64,000 nt of DNA, taken from positions 868,001 through 932,000 of the forward strand of contig CANLBJ010000001.1 in assembly GCA_947488905.1 (NCBI GenBank), given 5' to 3'. Below the pieces are notes generated by a model. That model was not told the DNA's origin. It did not search any database and worked only from the letters and a program-made list of their open reading frames with translations. Positions 34,951 to 43,288 of this stretch are shown piece after piece; the first letter of the stretch is position 1; the number at the start of each line of letters is the position of its first letter. A program made the position numbers and the translations under genes. This DNA comes from Ulvibacter algarum. Its GTDB lineage: Bacteria; Bacteroidota; Bacteroidia; Flavobacteriales; Flavobacteriaceae.

Positions 34951-36719
34951 AACAACCAACTACATTTTATAAAGCTCAAATAGAAAAACACCAAGTTGCA
35001 CTCTCAAAAGTAAAGGGTCAGTTAATACAGTCTAGCGTGTTGCGATTGCTCATATTTCTTACTATTGCTGCAGCGATTTATTTTTTCTTCGGAAATACGC
35101 CTGCCGTTTTAATATCACTTTTATTAGGGATTGTAGTCTTTTTATTTTTGGTATCAAGACACACTAATTTACAATACAAAAGAGATTACCTGCGACAACT
35201 AATTGCTATCAATGAGATAGAAATAGAAGTACAGAATAGAAAATTTGCAATGCTTCCTTCTGGAAAAGAGTACAAGGATGGACTACATGAATTTGGAGAA
35301 GATATAGATCTTTTTGGGGAGGGTTCTTTCTTTCAATATCTAAACAGAACCACTTTACAAAACGGAAGTGATTACTTAGCGGCTCTCTTTAAAGGCAATA
35401 ATATAGAGCGTGTAGAAGACAAGCAACAGGCTATAGAAGAACTTGCAAAGCTACCAGAATGGCGCCAGCAGTTTTCTGCAATGGCAGCACTAGTAGAAAC
35501 AGAGACCTCTGCAACCCAGGCTTCTACTTGGTTAGCGAGTCATAAAAACTTTGTACCTAAGTTGTTTAAAACAATACCGCTCATTTTTACGGTAATCTCT
35601 TTAGCTCTTATTTCGGTGTACATAGCTGGTTTTATACATGGTGGTATTGTGTTAGGTTGGTTTTTATTAGGTCTTGCTATATCTGGTAAGTTTTTAGGTA
35701 ATGTGGGTAAACTATCTTCAAATACTTCAAAAATTCAAAGCACTTTTCAGCAGTACCATAAGTTGATATCTTTAATAGAAGCACAAGATTTTAAAAGTGA
35801 TTTATTGAATGAACAAAAATCTCAAATAGCTACAACCTCAGAAAAAGCTTCAGAGATTTTACAAAAGTTTTCTAGACTTTTAAACCGTCTTGATCAGCGT
35901 AATAATATGTTGATAGGTGTGGTGTCAAACGGTTTCTTTTTACGTGATTTAAAAGTGAGTTATGATATTGAACAATGGATCGCTGCACATCATAAAAAAG
36001 TAGGGCACTGGTTTGAAGTGATTCATTTTTATGACGCGTATAACTCATTAGCTAATTACAGTTTTAACCATCCAGATCATACATTGCCTACCATCCAGAA
36101 AGAAGGGGCACTATTGCAAGCTACTGCAGCGGCTCATCCTTTATTAGATCCTGCCACAGCAATTAGAAATGACATTCATATTCTTGAAGAACAATTTTTT
36201 ATTATTACGGGAGCAAACATGGCAGGAAAAAGTACGTTTCTTCGTACCGTTGCCTTGCAAATTGTGATGGCAAATATGGGCTTACCTACAGATGCAGCGA
36301 AGTCTAGTTATATCCCTATTAAGTTAATTACAAGTATGCGTACTACAGATAGTTTGCAAGACGATGCGTCTTATTTTTACAGCGAACTTACCAGACTAAA
36401 ATACATAGTAGATGCCATAAAAGAAGATCGCTATTTTATAATTCTTGACGAAATTTTAAAAGGAACCAATAGCACAGACAAGGCAAATGGCTCAAAAAAG
36501 TTTATACAAAAACTAGTGAGAAGTAAATCTACAGGGATTATTGCCACGCATGATTTAAGTTTGTGTACTACTGCAGATGAGTTTGATGAGGTCAAAAATT
36601 ATTATTTTGACGCAGAGATTATTGACGATGAGTTGTATTTTGATTACACTTTTAAAGACGGAATCTGTCAAAATATGAATGCTTCGTTTTTATTAAAGAA
36701 AATGGGAATTGTAGATTAA
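34947..36719 (+). CDS. MutS-like ATPase with membrane segments
   Basis: A 590-residue protein with the C-terminal MutS ATPase: Walker A ITGANMAGKSTFLR (about 422-435), Walker B FIILDEILKGTNS, and the following His in IATHDLSL. It lacks the mismatch-recognition domain. It has two hydrophobic regions (about residues 30-68 and 208-245) that look membrane-spanning, an arrangement frequent in Bacteroidota. It is therefore not a mismatch-repair MutS; its role is unknown. It is cotranscribed with the MmcQ/YjbR gene. Confidence 0.83.
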   Translation: MKQPTTFYKAQIEKHQVALSKVKGQLIQSSVLRLLIFLTIAAAIYFFFGNTPAVLISLLLGIVVFLFLVSRHTNLQYKRDYLRQLIAINEIEIEVQNRKFAMLPSGKEYKDGLHEFGEDIDLFGEGSFFQYLNRTTLQNGSDYLAALFKGNNIERVEDKQQAIEELAKLPEWRQQFSAMAALVETETSATQASTWLASHKNFVPKLFKTIPLIFTVISLALISVYIAGFIHGGIVLGWFLLGLAISGKFLGNVGKLSSNTSKIQSTFQQYHKLISLIEAQDFKSDLLNEQKSQIATTSEKASEILQKFSRLLNRLDQRNNMLIGVVSNGFFLRDLKVSYDIEQWIAAHHKKVGHWFEVIHFYDAYNSLANYSFNHPDHTLPTIQKEGALLQATAAAHPLLDPATAIRNDIHILEEQFFIITGANMAGKSTFLRTVALQIVMANMGLPTDAAKSSYIPIKLITSMRTTDSLQDDASYFYSELTRLKYIVDAIKEDRYFIILDEILKGTNSTDKANGSKKFIQKLVRSKSTGIIATHDLSLCTTADEFDEVKNYYFDAEIIDDELYFDYTFKDGICQNMNASFLLKKMGIVD

Positions 36720-36798
36720 TGAAATCGAAACCGAACTTGAAATCGAAAAAAATCCAAATCTAGTTTTCAGAATTTTATACTTACAAACTCTCTAATAT

Positions 36799-37794
36799 AT
36801 GGATTCATTAACACAAATAGTTTTAGGCGCTGCTGTAGGTGAAGCCGTTCTTGGTAGAAGAGTAGGTAATAGAGCTGCAATATATGGAGCAATTGCAGGG
36901 ACAATTCCAGATCTAGATGTTTTTGTAAAACCTTTTGTAGATACTGTTACTGCACTAGAGTGGCATCGCGGGATTACACATTCCATTTTATTTTCTGTGT
37001 TTATGGCTCCCGTTTTTGGGTGGCTAGTTTCTAGATGGGAAAAAAGTGCGAGTTGGCGACAATGGGGCTGGCTATTTTTCTGGGGATTCTTAACGCACCC
37101 TTTACTAGATGCTCATACTACTTGGGGAACACAACTTTTCTGGCCTTTTGATTTGAGATTGGCCTATAAAAACATCTTTGTTGTAGATCCATTATACACC
37201 CTGCCTTTTTTAATATTTCTCATTCTTGCCTTATGGCGAAAACGTGCTGACCCAAAAAGACGTCGTTTAAACAACATTGGGTTACTAGTGAGTAGTATTT
37301 ACTTGTTATTGACTTTAGGTTTAAAAGGCATTACGTATTTAGAGTTTACGGAAGCCTTAGAAGAACAAGGTATAGCGTACGCAGAGTTAGAAACAAAACC
37401 AGCACCTTTACAGTCTATTTTATGGACTGCAAATGTAGATGCGGGAGACCATTTTTTAATAGCAGATTATAGCTTGTTTGATAGTCAACCTATTACTTTT
37501 TATAAGCACCCTAAGAATCACGAACTCATTTCAGAAATAAAAGACCACCCAAAACTACAACGAATGATGAAGCTTACCAATGGATGGTTTGCTATTAAAG
37601 AAAAAGACGGTGTGTTGTATTTTAATGATTTACGTTTTGGAGTTTTAAGTGCAGATCCTAAAAGTGAAGCGTATGTATTTGCTTATAAAATGGAGCAAAA
37701 AGGGGATGAATTAATCTTCACGGAAAATGAAAAAAAACCAGCAGATGCGAAGAGTCTATTAGGTGATTTGTGGACTAGGATTAAGGGGAATTGA
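36799..37794 (+). CDS. YdjM-family metal-dependent hydrolase-like membrane protein
   Basis: A 331-residue membrane protein with the YdjM/LexA-binding inner-membrane family signature: MDSLTQIVLGAAVGEAVLG, then IPDLDVFVKPF and EWHRGITHSILFSVF, with conserved Asp and His pairs that suggest a metal site, and LTHPLLDAHTTWGTQLFWPF. The C-terminal 130 residues are soluble. Its activity is unknown. The 79-base gap before it contains a short direct repeat (two GAAATCGAAA units, 17 bases apart) without evident function. Confidence 0.85.
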   Translation: MDSLTQIVLGAAVGEAVLGRRVGNRAAIYGAIAGTIPDLDVFVKPFVDTVTALEWHRGITHSILFSVFMAPVFGWLVSRWEKSASWRQWGWLFFWGFLTHPLLDAHTTWGTQLFWPFDLRLAYKNIFVVDPLYTLPFLIFLILALWRKRADPKRRRLNNIGLLVSSIYLLLTLGLKGITYLEFTEALEEQGIAYAELETKPAPLQSILWTANVDAGDHFLIADYSLFDSQPITFYKHPKNHELISEIKDHPKLQRMMKLTNGWFAIKEKDGVLYFNDLRFGVLSADPKSEAYVFAYKMEQKGDELIFTENEKKPADAKSLLGDLWTRIKGN

Positions 37795-37827
37795 TTTTTG
37801 TTGTATCTTTAGAATAAAGTAGTAATA

Positions 37828-38565
37828 ATGAGATATCTCTATGTTTTATTCATATTCAGTTTTTGTGGTGTTGTAAATGCACAAACAGAATGCAATTATT
37901 GGGCCGACGAATGGTATTTAAAAGTAATCAATGTTGATGGGGTAAATTATAATATTAACTCAAATGAAGAGGTTGTTAATGCCACACTAGAGTGTCCTTT
38001 AAATCCCGAAGGTAATTTTATCACTGCTTTTTGTAAAACTGGGGTTGGAGTAATTGAGGATAATGGTGTTCAAATTACATTTGTAGATGACATCTTTAAT
38101 GTTTCAGGTGACTCCTGTGAAGTAGAAATTAATGAGACTCTAGAAAACTTATATTTTTCATTTTTCACGGATAATATAACTGAACCTTTCGACTATTACA
38201 TCACGATAATTGACTTTATCCCTCCGCCGGGGCCAGATTCATTGACAATTTTAACAATAATTGCACCTAATGGCGATTATATTAAATACGATGATTATCC
38301 TCAAGAACTTTTAAATATAGATAGATTTAATCTTGTAAATATTTCTTTGAGTCCAAATCCTACAAGCGATAATGTTTTTCTTGATAACTTTAATAATGAG
38401 GAGCTTTCAATTGAAGTTTATGATATTTTCGGCAGCCTTTTAGATAGTGTAAAAATACAACAGAAGGGCGCCATTTCATTAGCTTCTTATGCAGATGGAC
38501 TTTACTTTTTAAGGGTAAAAGATAATTATGGCAACATTAAAATTGAAAGAATAGTAAAGGAATAA
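37828..38565 (+). CDS. Secreted T9SS sorting-domain protein (245 aa)
   Basis: A signal peptide (YLYVLFIFSFCGVVNAQ) is followed by about 140 residues with several Cys, including AQTECNYWADEWYLK and SGDSCEVEIN, and by a C-terminal T9SS type A sorting domain from about residue 172 (NISLSPNPTSDNVFLDN, ending in LRVKDNYGNIKIERIVKE). The central domain is of the lipocalin-like size seen in many small flavobacterial secreted proteins, but I do not recognise it. It is exported through the gliding-associated type IX system. Confidence 0.8.
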   Translation: MRYLYVLFIFSFCGVVNAQTECNYWADEWYLKVINVDGVNYNINSNEEVVNATLECPLNPEGNFITAFCKTGVGVIEDNGVQITFVDDIFNVSGDSCEVEINETLENLYFSFFTDNITEPFDYYITIIDFIPPPGPDSLTILTIIAPNGDYIKYDDYPQELLNIDRFNLVNISLSPNPTSDNVFLDNFNNEELSIEVYDIFGSLLDSVKIQQKGAISLASYADGLYFLRVKDNYGNIKIERIVKE

Positions 38566-38590
38566 TTCAAAAAGTGCAACTAAAAGCGAA

Positions 38591-38611
38591 GCGTTCTAAC
38601 CACTAGGGACC
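38591..38611 (-). other. Possible remnant of a tRNA-Glu 5' half
   Basis: On the minus strand the sequence reads GGTCCC followed by TAGTGGTTAGAACGC, resembling the acceptor strand and D-arm of a bacterial tRNA-Glu with about five bases missing. No anticodon arm, T-arm or 3' end follows. It lies between two convergent genes. It may be a chance match. Confidence 0.25.
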
Positions 38612-38621
38612 AATTACTATT

Positions 38622-39098
38622 TTAACCGCAACTCATATCTGCCACAATCTTCCACTCGCCATCAATCTTCTTAAAGATGATCATAAAAACACCATTGGCA
38701 TCACCTACTGATCTACTTAAGAAATACTCGCCCATTACCCAGTAGCTTCCAGATTCTATTGGTGAGATATCATTTACTTTAAAAGTTAATGTACCACTGT
38801 GTTCTTTAGTAGGGTATCCTTTTTTATAGTTATCTAGTGTTTGTTGCCAGCCCTTTGTTAAGCCGCTTTTTCCGTAGAATTTAAGAGAATCACTTTTAAT
38901 ATAGCCTTGCATAAACCCTTCAAGATCGTTTTTGCTCCAAGCAATCTCTTGATCTTTCATCACTTTTAAAATAGCAGTTTTATCTTCTGTTGTAGCTGTC
39001 TTTATAACGGTCTTGTTTGAAGATCCTTGAGAGGTTACGCCTACGTTTATACAGCTATTTAAAGACAGTAGTGTAGCAATAATTATAAAGTATTTCAT
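38622..39098 (-). CDS. DUF4440/SnoaL-like lipoprotein
   Basis: A 158-residue protein. A lipoprotein signal (MKYFIIIATLLSLNSC, lipidated Cys16) precedes an NTF2-like fold: ILKVMKDQEIAWSKNDLEGFMQGY, LKFYGKSGLTKGWQQTLDNYKK and GVFMIIFKKIDGEWKIVADMSC. This is the DUF4440/ketosteroid-isomerase-like family, catalytic or simply ligand-binding. The ATG at 39098 is preferred; another at 39113 would add five residues (MKLNT). Confidence 0.85.
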   Translation of the reverse strand: MKYFIIIATLLSLNSCINVGVTSQGSSNKTVIKTATTEDKTAILKVMKDQEIAWSKNDLEGFMQGYIKSDSLKFYGKSGLTKGWQQTLDNYKKGYPTKEHSGTLTFKVNDISPIESGSYWVMGEYFLSRSVGDANGVFMIIFKKIDGEWKIVADMSCG

Positions 39099-39156
39099 AG
39101 TATTGAGTTTCATAATTTAAAGATACACTTTTGTATTTTTACTTAAAATTTTAGCG

Positions 39157-40047
39157 ATGCCAAAAATCACCATACTTACTTGTTCATCATATCTTAACTT
39201 AGATATCACTAAGCCGTATGAAGCTAATATTAATCTAGAGTATGATTTATTAAAATCTGCGCTTGAGAAAAAAGGAGTGGTTGTAGAAAGGACTAACTGG
39301 GATAACCCATCTTATGATTTCTCTAGTACAGATGCCGTGGTTTTTAGAACCATTTGGGATTATTTTGAAAGGTACACTGAGTTTAAATTATGGTTAAAAA
39401 AGGTAAGTAAACTCACTAAGGTGATAAACCCTTTATCTCTTGTTTACTGGAATATAGACAAGCACTATCTAGCAGACCTTGAAGCAAAAGGTATTGCGAT
39501 TATGCAAACAGTTTTTGTAGACACAGGAGCGCATATCACATTACAATCTGTGTGTGAAAGTAAAGACTGGAAAGACATTGTGATAAAACCAGCTATTTCT
39601 GGAGCAGCTATGCACACCTATAAAATAATGGCTTCGGAAATAGCTGAGAAAGAAGATTTGTTTAAACAACTAGTAGCAGAAAGAGACATGCTTGTGCAAG
39701 AGTTTCAGCCAACTATAATGACAAAAGGCGAGGCATCTTTAATGGTTTTTAATAGGAAGTTTACGCACGCGGTTTTAAAGAAAGCTAAAGAAGGAGACTT
39801 TAGGGTTCAAGATGATTTTGGGGGTACCGTGCACTCTTATGAGCCTACAAAAGAAGAAATAGCTTTTGCAGAAAAAACATTTGCTGCCTGTGACCCTATA
39901 CCAGCTTATGGTAGAGTAGATATTGTGTGGGATAAAAATGATACACCCCAACTATCAGAGCTTGAAATCGTAGAGCCAGAATTATGGGTTCGCAATTATC
40001 CAGCCTCGGCAAATGATTTTGCAGATGGGATTATTGAGTTTATGTAA
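39157..40047 (+). CDS. ATP-grasp (RimK/glutathione-synthetase-like) protein
   Basis: A 296-residue protein with an ATP-grasp fold: VVFRTIWDYFERYTEF and NPLSLVYWNIDKHYLADLEAKGI in the N-terminal substrate part, the nucleotide-binding WKDIVIKPAISGAAMHTYKI, LVQEFQP, and the metal site RVDIVWDKNDTPQLSELEIVEPELW. This matches the group annotated as prokaryotic glutathione synthetase-like in flavobacteria. Such enzymes ligate an amino group to a carboxylate; the product is unknown. It is a single gene. Confidence 0.8.
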   Translation: MPKITILTCSSYLNLDITKPYEANINLEYDLLKSALEKKGVVVERTNWDNPSYDFSSTDAVVFRTIWDYFERYTEFKLWLKKVSKLTKVINPLSLVYWNIDKHYLADLEAKGIAIMQTVFVDTGAHITLQSVCESKDWKDIVIKPAISGAAMHTYKIMASEIAEKEDLFKQLVAERDMLVQEFQPTIMTKGEASLMVFNRKFTHAVLKKAKEGDFRVQDDFGGTVHSYEPTKEEIAFAEKTFAACDPIPAYGRVDIVWDKNDTPQLSELEIVEPELWVRNYPASANDFADGIIEFM

Positions 40048-40063
40048 ACTGCTTTTTTGTTGT

Positions 40064-40083
40064 GCTTCGACAAGCTCAGCATG
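40064..40083. repeat. REP-like intergenic element
   Basis: GCTTCGACAAGCTCAGCATG contains the inverted pair GCTT...AAGC and closely resembles a short palindromic sequence I recall as dispersed in many Bacteroidota genomes. It lies between the convergent ATP-grasp and M23 genes, the usual place for such elements. Only one copy is present in this window. Confidence 0.45.
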
Positions 40084-40088
40084 ACTTC

Positions 40089-40784
40089 TTAAAAATTTTC
40101 AATAAAAAGAAGTGAAGGATCTGGGCATAATTTTTTCCACTTTTCTATTTCACTTGGGAAGGCGACCCCATTATAGTTTTCTGTCTCGCCTAAAAGGTCT
40201 GTGATCACTTGAAAATGAAGGTGCGGTGCCCAATGCCCATTTTCTTCTTCATTGCCTATGTGGGCAATTAATTCTCCTTTTTTTATGTGTTTTCCTTCAG
40301 GGCTTAATGCCAGTGAGTCAATACTTAAATGCCCGTATAAAGTGTAGAACGAGGTATTGTTTAATTGATGTTTCAGCACTAAAAGAGGGCCGTAATCTTT
40401 GTGAAAATCATTGTGATGTGATATCACTACTTCACTATCATAAATAGCGTAAATAGGTGTGCCTGCTGGTACCCAAAAATCTGTGCCTAAATGTATGTTT
40501 CTATATTCTTTACCGCTTGTTACTTCTCTTTCAAAACGTTCTGTGTTGTAGAATGCACGCTCTTCTAGATATCCATTAGCTAATAAAGCGTTTGGGTTTT
40601 GCTTCTGAAATTTTAATAAAGTGTCATTTGCTCCTTCTATGTCCTCGTGCATTTTATCATTTCCGAAGAAATTATTTTGCACACTCATATCTGGTACTGC
40701 AATTTTTGAGAATAACAAGCTTTGAAACAAATGGTGAAGTGAAGCTGTGTTATCTTTAACGGTGTTTTTAAACAGGTTGTTCAT
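40089..40784 (-). CDS. M23-family (LytM-like) peptidase without signal peptide
   Basis: A 231-residue protein with a complete M23 zinc site: NIHLGTDFWVPAGTPIY (His and Asp ligands), YTLYGHLS and APHLHFQV (the HxH motif). M23 enzymes cleave peptide cross-links of peptidoglycan. There is no signal peptide or membrane segment at the N-terminus (MNNLFKNTVKDNTASLHHLF), which is odd for a wall hydrolase. Similar leaderless M23 proteins and M23-aminotransferase fusions occur in Bacteroidota, so a cytoplasmic peptide or another substrate is possible. Confidence 0.85.
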   Translation of the reverse strand: MNNLFKNTVKDNTASLHHLFQSLLFSKIAVPDMSVQNNFFGNDKMHEDIEGANDTLLKFQKQNPNALLANGYLEERAFYNTERFEREVTSGKEYRNIHLGTDFWVPAGTPIYAIYDSEVVISHHNDFHKDYGPLLVLKHQLNNTSFYTLYGHLSIDSLALSPEGKHIKKGELIAHIGNEEENGHWAPHLHFQVITDLLGETENYNGVAFPSEIEKWKKLCPDPSLLFIENF

Positions 40785-41130
40785 TATGTCTAATTACAAA
40801 TATTGAGTTCTAATAGTGAGTAAAAATAAAAACTAAATATGTTCTTTTTTATCTGTGTCGCAATTAATTATGGTGTAATGTAGTTTCTCATATTTTTTTT
40901 ATAGTTTTATGTTTTACAAGTTTTTAGTTTGTTACTAGGGAGTATTAGACTAAATGCTACAATTTATAGTTAAAGAGGTATAGTGCTTATTTGTCGAATT
41001 TTTTTTAAAAAACCACTCGTCGACACTTAAACGTTATTCATCTACACTTATCAAGGGCTTTAACCGTTTATCGAATTTTATGAGTAATAAAATACCGAAA
41101 TTGCACCCATAAATGACAAGAGTTAAAACT
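40785..41130 (+). promoter_or_regulatory. 346-base intergenic region holding the promoter of the signalling operon (site 1)
   Basis: The first 200 bases are AT-rich with no gene I can support. Two direct repeats follow: TCGTCGACACTTA (41017-41029) and TCATCTACACTTA (41038-41050), 21 bp apart. They lie exactly 84 and 63 bp before TTGCA at 41101, the presumed -7 region (CGAAATTGCA, a poor TAnnTTTG match, as expected for an activated promoter). The first repeat sits in CCACTCGTCGAC (41013-41024), which recurs at the promoters near 46.65, 48.77, 50.74 and 57.97 kb. A LytTR-consensus-like ACCGTTTAT is also present (41063-41071). Confidence 0.72.
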
Positions 41131-41532
41131 ATGAAAGTACTACTTATTGAAGATGATCTTATTGAAGTGATGAAGCTTAAACGCTCTATTAGTAAATTGG
41201 ATATGGATGTTACCTTAGTTGAAGCTAAAAATGGAGAAGAAGCATTAGATTTGTTAAAAGACAGTCAAAGTTTGCCAGATTTGATATTTTTAGATCTCAA
41301 TATGCCAAAAATAAATGGTATTGAATTCTTAAAAATATTAAAAAGCGATGACGTTCTAAGATATTTACCTACTGTGATTTTAACAACATCAAGCAATAGA
41401 AAAGATGTATTAGAATGTTATAAGGTGGGTGTTGCGGGATATATTTTAAAGCCTTTAAAATATGATGAGTATCTAGATAAAATACAAAAAACCTTGCTTT
41501 ACTGGAGTGTAAATGAATTAATAAAAATATAG
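41131..41532 (+). CDS. Single-domain response regulator (CheY-like)
   Basis: A 133-residue receiver domain: MKVLLIEDDLIEVMKLKR with the acidic pair, phosphoacceptor Asp55 in LIFLDLNMPKING, Thr in VILTTSSNR and Lys in AGYILKPLKYDEY. No output domain exists, so it acts by protein contact or as a phosphate shuttle or sink. ATG 41131 is used; an ATG at 41113 would lie only about ten bases after the presumed -7 region, leaving no room for a leader. It is the first gene of a seven-gene operon, directly abutting the H-NOX gene. Confidence 0.88.
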   Translation: MKVLLIEDDLIEVMKLKRSISKLDMDVTLVEAKNGEEALDLLKDSQSLPDLIFLDLNMPKINGIEFLKILKSDDVLRYLPTVILTTSSNRKDVLECYKVGVAGYILKPLKYDEYLDKIQKTLLYWSVNELIKI

Positions 41533-42075
41533 ATGAAAGGAATCGTTTTTACAGAACTATTAGATTTAGTTGAAGAAAAATTTGGTTTAGGTATGGTAGA
41601 TACTATCATAGAAAATTCTGAATTAGAGTCTGGAGGTGTTTATACAGCAGTTGGTACTTACAGTTTTGCCGAGATGTTGTCGCTACTTAAAAGTTTAAGT
41701 GCCGCAACAGGAATTTCTATTGACGATTTACTAGAGGTGTATGCTGAGCACTTTTTTAGTGTTGTAGAGGTTAGTTACCCAGGGTTTTTAGCCCAATATA
41801 ATGACCCTATAGAGATGTTAGCGTCTATAGAAAACCATATACACGTAGAGGTTAGAAAGATCTACCCAGACGCAGAATTACCTACTTTTGATATAGAAGA
41901 AAAGACAGATAAAAGTCTTACAATGCTCTATACATCAAGTAGAGCAATGTATAGTTTTGGTAGAGGTTTAATGAATAAAACTTTTGAACACTTTAACAGT
42001 TCTGCAACCATAATTATGGAAAAATTAAAAGAGGACGGAACTGAAGTTAGGTTTATTATAACTAAAAATGACTAA
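41533..42075 (+). CDS. H-NOX heme domain gas sensor
   Basis: A 180-residue stand-alone H-NOX protein beginning MKGIVFTELLDLVEEKFG. The axial heme ligand is most likely His104 in IENHIHVEVRKIYPDAELP, by analogy with His102 of the Thermoanaerobacter protein. The heme-propionate motif YxSxR is Tyr133, Ser135 and Arg137 (YTSSR). The pocket sequence has no obvious distal Tyr for oxygen binding, so it probably senses nitric oxide. H-NOX proteins regulate a partner kinase or cyclase; the kinase gene here overlaps it by eight bases. Confidence 0.93.
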   Translation: MKGIVFTELLDLVEEKFGLGMVDTIIENSELESGGVYTAVGTYSFAEMLSLLKSLSAATGISIDDLLEVYAEHFFSVVEVSYPGFLAQYNDPIEMLASIENHIHVEVRKIYPDAELPTFDIEEKTDKSLTMLYTSSRAMYSFGRGLMNKTFEHFNSSATIIMEKLKEDGTEVRFIITKND

Positions 42076-43288
42076 ACTTTCTGTAGAAATCTTAGAACGT
42101 GCTCTTAAAAGAGAGCGGGCTGCTAGAAAGCAGGCCGAAAGAATTCTAGAACAAAAAGCTAGAGAATTATACACATTAACTCAAGAGCTCCAATTTTCTA
42201 ATAAAGAGTTAGAGCATATGGTTTGGGAGAAGACTTCTGAGCTTAAAGGTGTTTTTGAAAATATTATTGACGCATTTGTAGTCATGGATCTCTCCGGAAA
42301 AGTGCTGAAGATGAATGATGCAGCTATTGATTTATTGGGTTATACTATAGCAAATGAGCCAATAAACTTGATAGATATTGTACACCCTGATGAGAAACAA
42401 GGTATTATTGATGCTTTTAAATTATTGTATGTTAATGGCTCTGTAGCTAATTATCAAGTTAAGGTAATAACAAAGGAAGGTAAAACAAGATTAGTTGACA
42501 TAAATGCAAGTATTATTTATGACGAGAAAGACAAGCCAGTTGCTGCACAAGGTATTGTAAGAGATATTACAGAGTTTAAATGTCTTGAAAACCAAAAAGA
42601 AATTCTTTTAAAAAAACTTGAGAAAAGTAATGATGAGTTACAAGAGTATGCTCACGTAGTATCTCATGATTTAAAATCTCCATTACGCAGTATTTATGCT
42701 TTAGTAGATTGGATAAAAGAAGACAATGAAGGTCAATTTAATGAAGAGACTTTGCACAATTTTTCTCTAATTGATATTACATTAGAAAAAATGGAACAAC
42801 TCATTTCTGATGTATTAGATTATTCTAGTGTAACCTCAGAAAATGTGTCTGCAGCAGAGGTAGATTTAAACATTGTATTTAAAGATATTTATCAAATTCT
42901 TTACCTTCCAGATCATATCAAGTTGTCTTGTATTAAAAATTTACCATCTATTAAGGGTAACAGATCTAGATTACAACAATTATTTCAAAACCTTATTAGC
43001 AATGCCATACGGTATTGTGACAAAGAAGAAGGCCTCATTGATTTAGATTATAAAGATCAAGGAGAGTTTTATCAATTTTCAATTCAAGATAACGGGATTG
43101 GTATCGCTCCAGAACACCACGAAAAAATATTTAAAATATTCCAAAGTTTACATCAAAACAAAGAATCTACGGGAGTAGGCTTATCTATTGTTAAAAAGAT
43201 AGTAGAGAGTTATCAAGGAGAAATCTGGTTAGAGAGTGCATTAGGAGAAGGGACAACATTTTACTTCACATTAAAGAAAGAATTATGA
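42068..43288 (+). CDS. PAS-domain histidine kinase, presumed H-NOX partner
   Basis: A 406-residue soluble kinase. The N-terminal coiled coil (RALKRERAARKQAERILEQK, then ELYTLTQEL) is a hallmark of kinases encoded beside H-NOX and FIST genes. A PAS domain spans about 60-175, a HisKA domain carries phosphoacceptor His200 (AHVVSHDLKSPLR), and HATPase_c has NLISNAIRY, DNGIGIAP and GVGLSIVKKI. There is no membrane segment, consistent with a soluble sensor partner. It overlaps H-NOX by eight bases and the FIST gene by four. H-NOX binding usually inhibits such kinases when NO is bound. Confidence 0.9.
   Translation: MTKLSVEILERALKRERAARKQAERILEQKARELYTLTQELQFSNKELEHMVWEKTSELKGVFENIIDAFVVMDLSGKVLKMNDAAIDLLGYTIANEPINLIDIVHPDEKQGIIDAFKLLYVNGSVANYQVKVITKEGKTRLVDINASIIYDEKDKPVAAQGIVRDITEFKCLENQKEILLKKLEKSNDELQEYAHVVSHDLKSPLRSIYALVDWIKEDNEGQFNEETLHNFSLIDITLEKMEQLISDVLDYSSVTSENVSAAEVDLNIVFKDIYQILYLPDHIKLSCIKNLPSIKGNRSRLQQLFQNLISNAIRYCDKEEGLIDLDYKDQGEFYQFSIQDNGIGIAPEHHEKIFKIFQSLHQNKESTGVGLSIVKKIVESYQGEIWLESALGEGTTFYFTLKKEL

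Noticed and set aside
34947-36719. Mismatch-repair MutS
   Set aside because: The mismatch-recognition and connector domains are missing and the protein has hydrophobic, probably membrane-spanning regions.
40785-41000. Small genes in the AT-rich part of the intergenic region
   Set aside because: No reading frame of convincing length, composition or start context is present on either strand.
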